From Saprospiraceae bacterium (lineage in GTDB: Bacteria; Bacteroidota; Bacteroidia; Chitinophagales; Saprospiraceae): DNA of 64,000 nt. Positions 19,151 to 28,257 of the stretch are shown here, piece after piece. The notes beneath the pieces are model-generated. The model made no database searches, was not told the DNA's origin, and was given only the letters and a program-made list of their open reading frames with translations. Both the position numbers and the translations under genes were made by a program. The stretch lies in assembly GCA_958295895.1 (NCBI GenBank), contig CATQHI010000032.1:1-64000 (forward strand). The letters run 5' to 3'. Numbering within the stretch: position 1 is the stretch's first letter; every line of letters starts with the position of its first letter.

Positions 19151-19582
19151 CTACCCATACCTAGCAGCAAACTGCACCACCGTAGGCCGAAACCACCAAA
19201 ACGCCCCCAGCATCAGCACCACCAGCCCCAGCGGCTCGAAGTTGTAGGTCAGTAGCGCGATCATCGTAAGCAGGAAGGTGGCACTGGTAATGATGGCCAG
19301 CCGGATGTACACCGTAGCCCGGTAGCTACTCGCCGCCCGCTCCCGGATACCCTTCTGCTTAGCCACCGTGCGTGCACGAAACTGATCGATGAACCAGGCG
19401 CCGCCTACCATACACACCGCGTAGCCCGCCACGACGTAGATGTCCGTTGCCGCATCCATAAAGTACCGCACCGGCCGTCCCCGGATCAGAAACCACACTA
19501 CGACGGCAAAGAGCAGTTGCGCCATGAGCACCGCGTAAAATGCGGTCTGCAGCTGTTGGAACCAGCGGTTACTCGATGCCAT
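19151..19582 (-). CDS. small integral membrane protein, unknown function
   Basis: 143 aa with several hydrophobic helices; immediately downstream of the transporter gene. Confidence 0.6.
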   Translation of the reverse strand: MASSNRWFQQLQTAFYAVLMAQLLFAVVVWFLIRGRPVRYFMDAATDIYVVAGYAVCMVGGAWFIDQFRARTVAKQKGIRERAASSYRATVYIRLAIITSATFLLTMIALLTYNFEPLGLVVLMLGAFWWFRPTVVQFAARYG

Positions 19583-21413
19583 GCATCATCTTTTTCATCC
19601 AGCCGGAGATGGCGACGAAGATCAGGCCCGCCGCAATGGGCACCGCAGCGAAAATACCGAAGAAGCCACTCAGGCCGATCTGCTCAGCGATGGGATCGAT
19701 GTACGACCCCGTGAGACCAGCAGCGAAATTGGCGATGAAGTTAGCCACAAAGAAGACCCCGAACATCAGGCCAACCAGTCGTACCGGAGCTAGCTTAGAG
19801 ACGTAGCTCAGTCCTACCGGCGAGATACAGAGCTCCCCGAGGGTGTGGAATAAGTAAGCCGCGATGAGCCAGAACATGCTTACGCTAGCTGTCTTGGCCC
19901 CGTCAGGGATACTCAATGAGCCGACCGCCAGAATCGCAAAGCCGATGCCAAGCAGGATTAAACCCAGTGCAAACTTGACCGGTCCACGCCGTAAGAAGGA
20001 GATCTTGCGCTCCCAGAGATTAGCAAAGGCCGGCGCAAAGCAAATGATAAACAGACTATTGAAGATCTGGAACCAACCGGCGGGTACCTCCGGGGCTTCC
20101 TCCGTGAACTGCTCGTAAAGCATGTTACCGATCAGCATCCAGATGATGACGAAGGCCATGGCCAGTACCACATTGGATAGGGTATAGGTGCGGAAGGTGA
20201 TGCCAAAAAGCTTCAGCAGCACGTAGGTAAGTACCACCACCGGAATCACCGTAATGAGCGTATTCGCCACCCTAAAAATGCTCGCGCCATCTCCGGTCAG
20301 GGTACGCGCCGTATAGTCCCGCGCAAAGATCGTCATCGACCCCCCGGCCTGCTCGAAGGCCCACCAGAAGAAAATGATGAAGAAGCTAAATACGATGATC
20401 GACCACACCCGGTCCAGCTCCACCTTCTTCAGCGATTTATCACTCACGATCCAGCCTACGAAGGCGATCACCGAGCCCAGAATGATGGGCGGCATAAACT
20501 CCTTGCTAAAGGTCTGTAGCGCGTTGGGTTTGGCCTCGGTAAAGGTCGACAGTAGGTAATAGACCACCGCGGTGATTGCCAGCCCGATGAGCCCCCAGGT
20601 CACCGCCCGCTTGCCGTCGTCATCTCCACCCACCGAGGGCGTAAAGTCTTCCGCCCGCTCCGCCCGACTATCCAGCGTCTGCATGGAAGCATCCACCGTA
20701 AAGCCCTCGGGCTCCACGGCCTCCGCCTCGGTCACGGAGGTTTTAGCCCGGTTGCGCTCGTCAGTCTCCCGCGGCGAGAGGCCAATGTCCCCGAAGATGT
20801 CCTGCGCATACCAGAACTGCACCAGCCCGATGAACATGAATACACCCGCCAGCCCAAAGCCGTAACCATACCCGTAGTTCGGGTTCTCCCCGTAGTAGCT
20901 ACACAGCAGAATACCCAGAAAGGCCCCCGCATTGATACCCATGTAGAAGATGGTGTAGGCACCGTCCTTCCGCTCCGTATCCTTTTCGTACAACTGCCCT
21001 ACAATTGAGGAGATATTCGGCTTGAATAGTCCGTTACCCACAATCAAGAGCCCCAAACCGGTATAGAAGAGCCCCGAGGTCTCAAACGCCATCGCCGCGT
21101 GGCCCAGCGTCATGATGAATGCCCCCAGCACCACCGCCTTGCGGTACCCCAGCAGCCGGTCGGCAATGATGCCCCCGATCATGGGCGTGAAGTACACCAG
21201 CCCCGTATAGATGCCGTAAAGTGCCAGCGCATCCGCCCGGTCCCACGGCTCGTTACCAAAGGCTACGTCCACCAGGAACACCACCAGCAACACCCGCATC
21301 CCGTAATAACTAAACCGCTCCCACATCTCCGTAAAGAAGAGCACGAAAAGCCCCGGCCGGTGCCCGAAAATACTCCCCCCGTCCTCCGGGTGCCTCACTG
21401 TAGTTGCGTCCAT
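19569..21413 (-). CDS. POT/PTR-family peptide MFS transporter
   Basis: 'GHRPGLFVLFFTEMWERFSYYGMRVLLVVFLV', 'FTPMIGGIIADRLLGYRKAVVLG', 'FYMGINAGAFLG', 'FHTLGELCISPVGLSYVSKLAP'. Confidence 0.93.
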   Translation of the reverse strand: MDATTVRHPEDGGSIFGHRPGLFVLFFTEMWERFSYYGMRVLLVVFLVDVAFGNEPWDRADALALYGIYTGLVYFTPMIGGIIADRLLGYRKAVVLGAFIMTLGHAAMAFETSGLFYTGLGLLIVGNGLFKPNISSIVGQLYEKDTERKDGAYTIFYMGINAGAFLGILLCSYYGENPNYGYGYGFGLAGVFMFIGLVQFWYAQDIFGDIGLSPRETDERNRAKTSVTEAEAVEPEGFTVDASMQTLDSRAERAEDFTPSVGGDDDGKRAVTWGLIGLAITAVVYYLLSTFTEAKPNALQTFSKEFMPPIILGSVIAFVGWIVSDKSLKKVELDRVWSIIVFSFFIIFFWWAFEQAGGSMTIFARDYTARTLTGDGASIFRVANTLITVIPVVVLTYVLLKLFGITFRTYTLSNVVLAMAFVIIWMLIGNMLYEQFTEEAPEVPAGWFQIFNSLFIICFAPAFANLWERKISFLRRGPVKFALGLILLGIGFAILAVGSLSIPDGAKTASVSMFWLIAAYLFHTLGELCISPVGLSYVSKLAPVRLVGLMFGVFFVANFIANFAAGLTGSYIDPIAEQIGLSGFFGIFAAVPIAAGLIFVAISGWMKKMMHGIE

Positions 21414-21425
21414 ATCCTAATTATC

Positions 21426-21932
21426 CTATGTTTTCTTGCCGCCGGCCGGCGCTAGCCGGTCCGACTCCGTGTACCTCTTGTCCCAGCAGTCTCTGTGAAA
21501 CCTCCGTGAAACCCTCCGAGTCCTCCGTGGTGAATCCTCGGAAGCACAGCGACGAGCCCCAAGAAACAAAATTACTTCCGACCCCCCCCGCATAGCCACC
21601 CGCACCGCCGCCCCCACTAAGCCCCCTAACCCCGCCGTCACGCCCCCCCACAGGGCCGTCACCACCACCAGCACCCACCCCGTCGCCACCCCAAAGGTCA
21701 CCGCCAACCGATCCCCCAGCCGCCCCTCCGAAGCTACGTGTAAATAGCCCGCATACGCCCCCCACACCATCGCCGCCCCCAGAAAGGCAAACCAGAACCC
21801 ACCCCGCCGCCACACCGGCAGCAGAAAAGCCAGCGCCAGCGCCCCCACCGCCGGAGCGTACCAGCTCGCCCCCGTAACGAGACACAGCACGCACACCCCC
21901 ATCACCCCCAGCAGTAAGATCAGTCGGTACAT
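21426..21932 (-). CDS. hypothetical membrane protein; C-terminal tail reads through an intergenic-type repeat
   Basis: N-terminal TM-rich region; tail 'CASEDSPRRTRRVSRRFHRDCWDKRYTESDRLAPAGGKKT' is encoded by the CACGGAG-like iterons at 21463-21534. Confidence 0.5.
   Translation of the reverse strand: MYRLILLLGVMGVCVLCLVTGASWYAPAVGALALAFLLPVWRRGGFWFAFLGAAMVWGAYAGYLHVASEGRLGDRLAVTFGVATGWVLVVVTALWGGVTAGLGGLVGAAVRVAMRGGSEVILFLGARRCASEDSPRRTRRVSRRFHRDCWDKRYTESDRLAPAGGKKT
21445..21534. repeat. GC hairpin (CCGGC-GCTA-GCCGG) followed by CTCCGTG/CACGGAG iterons, ~11-bp period
   Basis: CTCTGTGAAAC / CTCCGTGAAAC / CCTCCGAGTC / CTCCGTGGTGAA. Confidence 0.65.
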
Positions 21933-21938
21933 CGGCCC

Positions 21939-24356
21939 CTATTCGAATACCCAGCTGCCGATCGGCTCCACTGGTTTAGTCCATCGCGTAAGCTCGTGGT
22001 AGCGGCCCTCGGCCCATTCCCCAAAGCCATTATCGTAGTAGCGGCTTCCCGGATTACCCGATGCACCCCCCGGAAGTGCGCCCCAGCCCCGCGGCTCCGC
22101 GCCTAGCTCGATGACCATCCGCCAGCTACCGCCGAAGTTATCGTCCACCACCCGCGGCGTATTGCGGCCCCCGCCAGTTGTAATCAGCGGGGAGCCGAAG
22201 CCCGGGATCTTGCCTAGGTGATCGATATGCGCATCCCGCTCCTCGGCCCAGGTGGGCGGTAGTTCCCCGTCGAGCTCGTCGAGTAACTCGTCAAACACCC
22301 GCTGGGTCAAGGTCGCCGCCGTCTCACGAAAACTGGTGGAGTCAATATCAAAAATGACATTCCCGGGTTCGTCCCGCATGAGCTCGGTCAACTTCCAGCT
22401 TTCTACCCGCAATAGGCCACTGCCCGGCGCGAACTCATCGAAGGCTAGCGCGTACAGCCGCCGCCCGAAGCGCTCGAACAGCGTAGCCCCCCGGCTCTCC
22501 CCCCCGTAGCGGTAGTCCCACTCCGACAGCAGCCGCAGCAGCCGCCGCCCGTCGGCATCCAGCTGCGTCCGGTCCAGCCGGGCGAGCAGCAGTGGGGTCA
22601 GCTCTTCGGCCTGTAGGGAGTAGTCGTCGAGCTGCAGTTCCTTCATCCTGCGCTGATTCATCGTCGGTTCCCGCTCCAGCACCCGGTTGATGTAGCGGCC
22701 GCGGTACTCGTCGAAGTAGCCAAGGTAGTAGTAGGGATAGCCCGGCCCCGTGGTCACCTGATTGGCCGAGCTCACGTAGCCCCGCGCCGGATTATAATGC
22801 ACCGGCCGCTCGTCAAAAGGGATCACCCCCTGCCAGTTGTTCCGGCTACTATCCCCCTCCCGGATAAATCTGCCCTCCCCCGGCTCCCGCAGCGGAAAAA
22901 AGCCGTTCGGACGGATCGCCACGTCCCCGTCCCGCGCCGCAAACACAAAGTTCTGCGCCGGGTCCACGTAGCCCCGCAGCGCCTCCACGTAGTCGCCGTA
23001 GTCCCGCGCCTGCATCAGCTTCAAAAATGTCATCACCGAAGTATGCGGCCGCACCGCACTACCCGGCTCGTCCTGTGCCCGCCACCGCATGGCCAGTTCC
23101 GCGTAGGGGCCCTCCGTCTCCGGCACCGGACCGAAGTACGTCCAGGGCGTCCGCACGATCCGGTCCTTTTCCCCCTTCACCCGTAGCGTATCCGTGATAA
23201 ACACGGTAGCCACCTCCCGCCCGTCGAGCCGGTAGGCGGTCCGCGCCGTATCCACCCAGTCGATGCGGTACCAGTCCGTCACGTCGTGGCCCACGTTCGT
23301 CTCCCCCCAGGCCACGTAGTCATTGAAGCCCATCATCAGCCCCGGCGCCCCGGCCAGTCCCACTCCCCGCGCACTACAGCCCGGAAAGCTGATTTGCGCC
23401 TCGTACCACACACTCGGAAAACTCAGCTGCAGGTGGGGATCGTTGGCCAGCAGCGGCGCGCGGGTGTTTGTACGGGCGGGAGCCACGGCCCAGTTGTTAC
23501 TCCCATTGTCGGGGTCGGGCGGAACAAGCGTGTACGCAGTACTATCGTCAGACAACCAAGCGGGCGGGGCCGCAGGTGCAAAGTCCATCGAAGGCAAAAA
23601 AGACAACTGACTCGTCACCCCCCGCCCATCCGGCACCACCGGACTGTTTCCGGGAAACCGCTCCGGAAACAACTCGCGAAACTGCTCCGCCGGTAGTACT
23701 GCCCGGGTACGTGTAGCTTCCGCATCCTCGTAGCGCCCGCTCAGTCCGGCCGACATCCCCTTCACCAGCAGCGCCGAGCGGTAGGGCGACCAGCGCAGGG
23801 GGGTATGGCCGAGTAGTTTGTACTCGACGGGGTAGTCTTCGGGGGCGAGCTGGTCCAGGTAGGCATTGACGCCGTCGGAGTAGGCCTGCAGTGCCGCGTA
23901 GTCTGCCGGGAAGTGTTCGCGCATCGTGTCCACGGCAAGCCGGGCCATCTGCCGAAAGCCCCGGTGTATTTGCACCATGTCGCGCTCCACCATCGACTCG
24001 CCCAGCACCTGCGCCAGCGCCCCCTCCGTGGCCCGCGTGCTGATGTCCATCTGCCACATCCGGTCGTAGGCATTGGCGTAGCCCTGTAGGAAACAGGCAC
24101 TCTCCAGGCTACCGGCGATGATGTGGGGTACGCCCCGCTCGTCGAAGTGGACCTCCCCCCGCGCCACGGGGTTATCCAGGTGAAAGCTAAGCTGCTCCGT
24201 GCGCATGCCCTCCCCGGTGTTTTGCCAGAAGCCGCGGGCGGGGTTAAAGAAGTTGCCCAGGGCGGGTAGGGGGAGGCCGGCTAGCCCTGCGACGCTACCG
24301 AGCACGAGCCAGGCGGCTAGGAGTAGGGTGGCGAGTAGGGCGGGGGTCCAGCGCAT
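21939..24356 (-). CDS. penicillin acylase family protein (Ntn hydrolase)
   Basis: 'VHFDERGVPHIIAGSLESACFLQGYANAYDRMWQMD', autocatalytic Ser 'NGSNNWAVAPARTNTRAPLLANDPHLQLSFPSVWYEAQI', 'YVSSANQVT'. Confidence 0.92.
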   Translation of the reverse strand: MRWTPALLATLLLAAWLVLGSVAGLAGLPLPALGNFFNPARGFWQNTGEGMRTEQLSFHLDNPVARGEVHFDERGVPHIIAGSLESACFLQGYANAYDRMWQMDISTRATEGALAQVLGESMVERDMVQIHRGFRQMARLAVDTMREHFPADYAALQAYSDGVNAYLDQLAPEDYPVEYKLLGHTPLRWSPYRSALLVKGMSAGLSGRYEDAEATRTRAVLPAEQFRELFPERFPGNSPVVPDGRGVTSQLSFLPSMDFAPAAPPAWLSDDSTAYTLVPPDPDNGSNNWAVAPARTNTRAPLLANDPHLQLSFPSVWYEAQISFPGCSARGVGLAGAPGLMMGFNDYVAWGETNVGHDVTDWYRIDWVDTARTAYRLDGREVATVFITDTLRVKGEKDRIVRTPWTYFGPVPETEGPYAELAMRWRAQDEPGSAVRPHTSVMTFLKLMQARDYGDYVEALRGYVDPAQNFVFAARDGDVAIRPNGFFPLREPGEGRFIREGDSSRNNWQGVIPFDERPVHYNPARGYVSSANQVTTGPGYPYYYLGYFDEYRGRYINRVLEREPTMNQRRMKELQLDDYSLQAEELTPLLLARLDRTQLDADGRRLLRLLSEWDYRYGGESRGATLFERFGRRLYALAFDEFAPGSGLLRVESWKLTELMRDEPGNVIFDIDSTSFRETAATLTQRVFDELLDELDGELPPTWAEERDAHIDHLGKIPGFGSPLITTGGGRNTPRVVDDNFGGSWRMVIELGAEPRGWGALPGGASGNPGSRYYDNGFGEWAEGRYHELTRWTKPVEPIGSWVFE
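23562..23583 (+). repeat. dispersed 22-nt motif copy (in penicillin acylase gene)
   Basis: GGGCGGGGCCGCAGGTGCAAAG. Confidence 0.85.
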
Positions 24357-24374
24357 GGGGGAAGTGAATAGTCT

Positions 24375-24530
24375 GCGCCTAGCGGCGCGTTGGGTTTACC
24401 ACAGATTGAGCACAGATTAATCACAGATTTCAGCAACCATGAGGTTGTTCTGTATGGAGTACTGAGCCGCGGAGCGGTCTTAATCTGTATTAAATCTGTG
24501 GTGAACTTACCTTTCAGCAGCGGAGCTGCA
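24375..24530. repeat. composite repeat: GC hairpin, CACAGATT iterons (11-bp period) in inverted arrangement, GGA-triloop hairpins
   Basis: GCGCC-TAGC-GGCGC (24375-24388); ACCACAGATTG AGCACAGATTA ATCACAGATTT (24398-24430); inverted TAATCTGTATTAAATCTGTGGT (24481-24502); CCGC-GGA-GCGG (24467-24477); GCAGC-GGA-GCTGC (24517-24529). Confidence 0.7.
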
Positions 24531-24629
24531 CAATCACAGTGAGGCCCAAGGTACGCGACCCACCCAACACCACCCAGCGAACCATCCCCGCCCCCCCACA
24601 TTATACTCCCTCAGCCGTTTATACCCCCG

Positions 24630-25031
24630 ATGCGTCTTCTGGTTCTCTTCTTGCTCTGCATACTTATCACCGCCTGCGACGGGGGCACCCGCGACCGCCG
24701 CGCCGCTCGTGGAGACGACTATGTCAGCGCCCCCGATCACCTCTACTTTCAGAACATCCGCAGCCGCGATTACCGGGCCGCAACCCCGGAGGAGGGTATT
24801 GTAGCCTACCACCACGACGACCTGGGCACTGGGGCCAAGCTCGTGCTGGTAGAATACTGGCTAGAGGACCGCGCCGAGCTCCAACTCGACGGTCAGGCAT
24901 TGGCCCACGACCAAGTGGCGGCGCTGCGGCAAGCGGTGCAGACGGGCAAGAGCGTGGCCTTTAGCGAGGATAAGGCCCGGGCTGCCGCACTGGAGGTGGT
25001 CGACGATTACCTGCGGCTAACGGGCGGATAA
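24630..25031 (+). CDS. putative lipoprotein, unknown function
   Basis: Signal peptide with lipobox 'LLCILITACDGG'. Confidence 0.65.
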   Translation: MRLLVLFLLCILITACDGGTRDRRAARGDDYVSAPDHLYFQNIRSRDYRAATPEEGIVAYHHDDLGTGAKLVLVEYWLEDRAELQLDGQALAHDQVAALRQAVQTGKSVAFSEDKARAAALEVVDDYLRLTGG

Positions 25032-25071
25032 CAATAGAAAACTATCTAGCCTAGGTAACGGTACTTTACCC

Positions 25072-25875
25072 GTGCCCCCCACCACCGACCCCCAGGCCCT
25101 CCTCGACCACTACCACGACCGCTTCAACCGGCCGGCTTTCGTGGCCGACGATCCCATCGGACTGGTACACGCCTTCACCGACCCCCGCGACCGCGAGATC
25201 ATCGCCTTCTGGGTAGCCATGCTCGCCTGGGGCCGCCGGGCCACCATTATCGACAAGGGGCAGCAGCTGATCGAGGGCATGGGCGGTGAACCCTACAATT
25301 TCATCATGAACTGCGGTGACTGCTCAGAATCCATCACCCGCGCGCTCGGTCACTGGAAGCACCGCACCTTCACTCCCACCGATACGGCCTACTTTCTGCG
25401 CTGGTTGCACTGGTTCTATCAGCGCCACGACAGCTTAGAAGAAGCTTTCACCCAGCACCTTACCCCCAAGGATATTACCATCGAGCCCGCCCTACGTGGC
25501 TTCCACGACCTATTCTTCAGTCTGCCAGAGGCCCCCCACCGCACCCGCAAGCACGTAGCCACCCCCGCCCGCAAGTCGCGCTGCAAGCGCCTCTGCATGT
25601 TCCTCCGCTGGATGGTCCGCTCCGACGACCGCGGCGTCGATCTCGGCCAGTGGACCGGCATCCGCCCCGACCAGCTCTGTATCCCCGTCGACGTACACGT
25701 AGAGCGCACCGCCCGCGCCCTGGGCCTCCTGACCCGCAAGCAGTGCGACTGGCAGGCCGTCCTGGAGCTTACCGCTAAGTTGAAGGAATATGATGATAAA
25801 GATCCTACTCGCTACGACTTCGCGCTATTCGGCATCGGAGTAGAAAATGTAGTACTAGAAAACACAACTGCGTAG
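25072..25875 (+). CDS. TIGR02757-like conserved protein
   Basis: 'DPRDREIIAFWVAMLAWGRRATIIDKGQQLIEGMGGEPYNFIMN', 'KRLCMFLRWMVRSDDRGVDLGQWTGI', 'LCIPVDVHVERTARALGLLTRKQCDWQAVLELT'; GTG start. Confidence 0.8.
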   Translation: MPPTTDPQALLDHYHDRFNRPAFVADDPIGLVHAFTDPRDREIIAFWVAMLAWGRRATIIDKGQQLIEGMGGEPYNFIMNCGDCSESITRALGHWKHRTFTPTDTAYFLRWLHWFYQRHDSLEEAFTQHLTPKDITIEPALRGFHDLFFSLPEAPHRTRKHVATPARKSRCKRLCMFLRWMVRSDDRGVDLGQWTGIRPDQLCIPVDVHVERTARALGLLTRKQCDWQAVLELTAKLKEYDDKDPTRYDFALFGIGVENVVLENTTA

Positions 25876-25910
25876 CAGTTCCCCACACTGACCCCGAATG
25901 AAATTCGGGG
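25866..25910. repeat. two triloop hairpins at the 3' end of the TIGR02757-like gene
   Basis: AACTGC-GTA-GCAGTT (25866-25880, includes the stop codon) and CCCCGAAT-GAA-ATTCGGGG (25892-25910). Confidence 0.6.
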
Positions 25911-26070
25911 GACCGAAGGCCAAAAAAGAACCCCCGTACCCAAAAATAGGGGCCGGAGGCTCACTTTACACTCACTAGTATATATGAAACTTAATCAACT
26001 GCCTGAATAACCCCCCGACATCCCCTTTTGTTACCGCCGGGCTCAATTTTTTTCCGGTTTAACACTTACT

Positions 26071-27336
26071 TCACTTTTCGACTACCGCCGCCGGTAATTT
26101 CCCCGTCTTGGCACGGAACAGTTTCCACCAGAACGTAGGACGTATTAGCTGCTTGCGCAACTCGAAGTCGGTGTACATCCTACAGAGTAGTTCCACGAGC
26201 TTGGGGTTGGCGGCTACGATGCCGGTGAGGAAGTTGGTGATCCAGCGGTACTGCATGATCTGCTGCAGGCGGTAGCTCAGGCGCAGCTCGGTCCGTAGCA
26301 CCCGCTCGATGCGTACGTCGTAGGCCGCCAGGAAGGCTGCATCGAAGCGATTTTCTCGCAGGCACCGTTCGGCCAGCTCCGCGGCGATGAAGCCCGAGTA
26401 GGTCGCATTGCCAATGCCCTCCCCGGTCAGCGGGTCGATCAGGTGACCGGCATCGCCCGTGAGCAGGTAGTGGTCGCCGCTCAGGGTGCGGTCCCTGGAG
26501 CCCAGCGGCAGGCCGTAACCTACCGTGGGATCGATCTGCTCCGCCCCCGCAAAGCGGTCGCGAAATTCCTCTGAGGCCACGATCCTGTCCAGTTCCTTGC
26601 GCAGATTAAGTTTCTTCTTCGTCACGATGTCCGAGCGCATGCCCAGCCCCACGTTGGCCTCGCCGTTCGGCAGGGGAAAAATCCAGAAGTAGCCCGGATT
26701 GTACTGCTTCAAAAAGTGTAGCTCGATAAAGTTGTCCGGGTGAAAACCCGTCACCCCCCGGTAGTAGCTGCGCACCGCCGCCGCATAATGGTCCTTATCA
26801 ATTTCCTGCCCCGCCTCGTGCCGACTGAATTTACTCTGTGCCCCACTCGCATCGATCAGTAGCTGACAGTTCCACTCCCGGCCGTCTTTTGCCTTCACGA
26901 AGTAGCCCGTAGCGGTGCGCTCGGTAGCCACGATCTCGGTATCCAAATGCAGGTCCACGTCCGCCCGCCGCCGCACCTCCTCGATCAGAAAGGCATCGAA
27001 GTCGATTCGCTTACTTACGTAGCCCGGCGCCTCGTCCGGCACCCGCTCGTAGCCCACCTTGAAGGGCAGCTCGATCAGCTTTTTACTCGGCGGGAAGAAC
27101 CGTATCCCCCATACATCGGCCGGCGAGAAGCGCTTACGGAAGCGGTCCATGATGGCCGGGTCCAGCCGGTTCAGCAGGGTAGGGACCTTCCCCGAAATAG
27201 CATCTCCACACACCTTATCGCGCGGAAAACTGGCCTTATCCACCAGCACGCTCGGCACCCCCAGGTAGGAAAGCCGCAGCGCCGTAGCCGCCCCCGCCGG
27301 ACCGGCACCAACAATCAGAATTGGAGTAACACGCAT
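26071..27336 (-). CDS. FAD-dependent oxidoreductase, geranylgeranyl reductase-like
   Basis: 'ILIVGAGPAGAATALRLSYLGVPSVLVDKASFPRDKVCGDAISG', 'YLLTGDAGHLIDPLTGEGIGNATYSG'; start trimmed from 27426. Confidence 0.87.
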   Translation of the reverse strand: MRVTPILIVGAGPAGAATALRLSYLGVPSVLVDKASFPRDKVCGDAISGKVPTLLNRLDPAIMDRFRKRFSPADVWGIRFFPPSKKLIELPFKVGYERVPDEAPGYVSKRIDFDAFLIEEVRRRADVDLHLDTEIVATERTATGYFVKAKDGREWNCQLLIDASGAQSKFSRHEAGQEIDKDHYAAAVRSYYRGVTGFHPDNFIELHFLKQYNPGYFWIFPLPNGEANVGLGMRSDIVTKKKLNLRKELDRIVASEEFRDRFAGAEQIDPTVGYGLPLGSRDRTLSGDHYLLTGDAGHLIDPLTGEGIGNATYSGFIAAELAERCLRENRFDAAFLAAYDVRIERVLRTELRLSYRLQQIMQYRWITNFLTGIVAANPKLVELLCRMYTDFELRKQLIRPTFWWKLFRAKTGKLPAAVVEK

Positions 27337-27367
27337 GGTGGCAAGATAGGGCGAGGTCCGTGACGGG

Positions 27368-28240
27368 TCATCCCATTTCGGAGTTCGGGGCGGGGAAGTG
27401 GTTCCCGAGGAGGGTAGCGAACTCACTGGGGGATATTAGGCCCAGCTGGTCCCGACGATTCGCTTCCAGTACCCGGTACTCGTAAAAGGGATTGGGTACA
27501 CGGGGCCGGTCCCGACCAAGATCTACCGAGCGGCTCAGTATGCCTATTCCATAGTCAGTGTCTACGCAGCAACTATAAAGATCACCCCGCGACCGCCATT
27601 TGACGTATGCCTTCCAGGTGGTGCCCGTCCAGGCCCCCTCCACCGGCGTCAGGCGGTAGTCATAGTTCTCCCTGCTGTGAAATACGGTCGGCGGATTGCA
27701 GTCGTGTAGCACGACAAACCCATCCGCTGCTAGGTGGGCCAGGGCATTGCCGATGTCACGATCCACCTGCTCGGCGAGGTGCAGACCATCGATGAATACC
27801 ACCTCGAAACGCTGCTCGGCATGCAGTACCCCGCCGCCGCGCAGGGCGGTAAAGAAGGCATCACTAGTAAGTGGAAAGTCTACCGGGTTAGACACAGCTT
27901 CTACTCCGGGGTCTACTCCGTATTTGGTAGCTGCCTCGATGCGCGTAAAGTTATCCGCCGGTCTCCTTACCCCTATTTCCAGGTAGGTGGCCGGCCGATC
28001 GAAGGTGCTCAGGAGTAAGTTGATGATCTCCGTACGGCTACCCAGCTTGGCTCGCTCCCGGTAGCTCGCCCCGGCGGCCTGCAGTGCATGTGGCCCCCGC
28101 AGCAACTGACGGCCAGAGCGGTAGTAGGTTAGTTGTTGCCTGACCCAGGCCTTCAGTCCCATACTCTTTTCGACAATTGTTAAGCCACAAGATACCCCCT
28201 CCCGCCACGCACGGTATCTGGCGGGGCCGCTCAGCTCCAC
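27368..28240 (-). CDS. class I SAM-dependent methyltransferase (start may be internal, MGLKAWVRQQL...)
   Basis: 'PATYLEIGVRRPADNFTRI', 'FEVVFIDGLHLAEQVDRDIGNALAHLAADGFVVLHDCNP'. Confidence 0.75.
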   Translation of the reverse strand: MELSGPARYRAWREGVSCGLTIVEKSMGLKAWVRQQLTYYRSGRQLLRGPHALQAAGASYRERAKLGSRTEIINLLLSTFDRPATYLEIGVRRPADNFTRIEAATKYGVDPGVEAVSNPVDFPLTSDAFFTALRGGGVLHAEQRFEVVFIDGLHLAEQVDRDIGNALAHLAADGFVVLHDCNPPTVFHSRENYDYRLTPVEGAWTGTTWKAYVKWRSRGDLYSCCVDTDYGIGILSRSVDLGRDRPRVPNPFYEYRVLEANRRDQLGLISPSEFATLLGNHFPAPNSEMG

Positions 28241-28257
28241 ACCTGCACTACACCCCC

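Noticed and set aside
28221-28250. GGCGGGGCCGC plus nearby ACCTGCAC upstream of the methyltransferase
   Set aside because: Only the left 11 bp of the motif match and the right half is in the wrong place and orientation; may be a scrambled relic but not counted.
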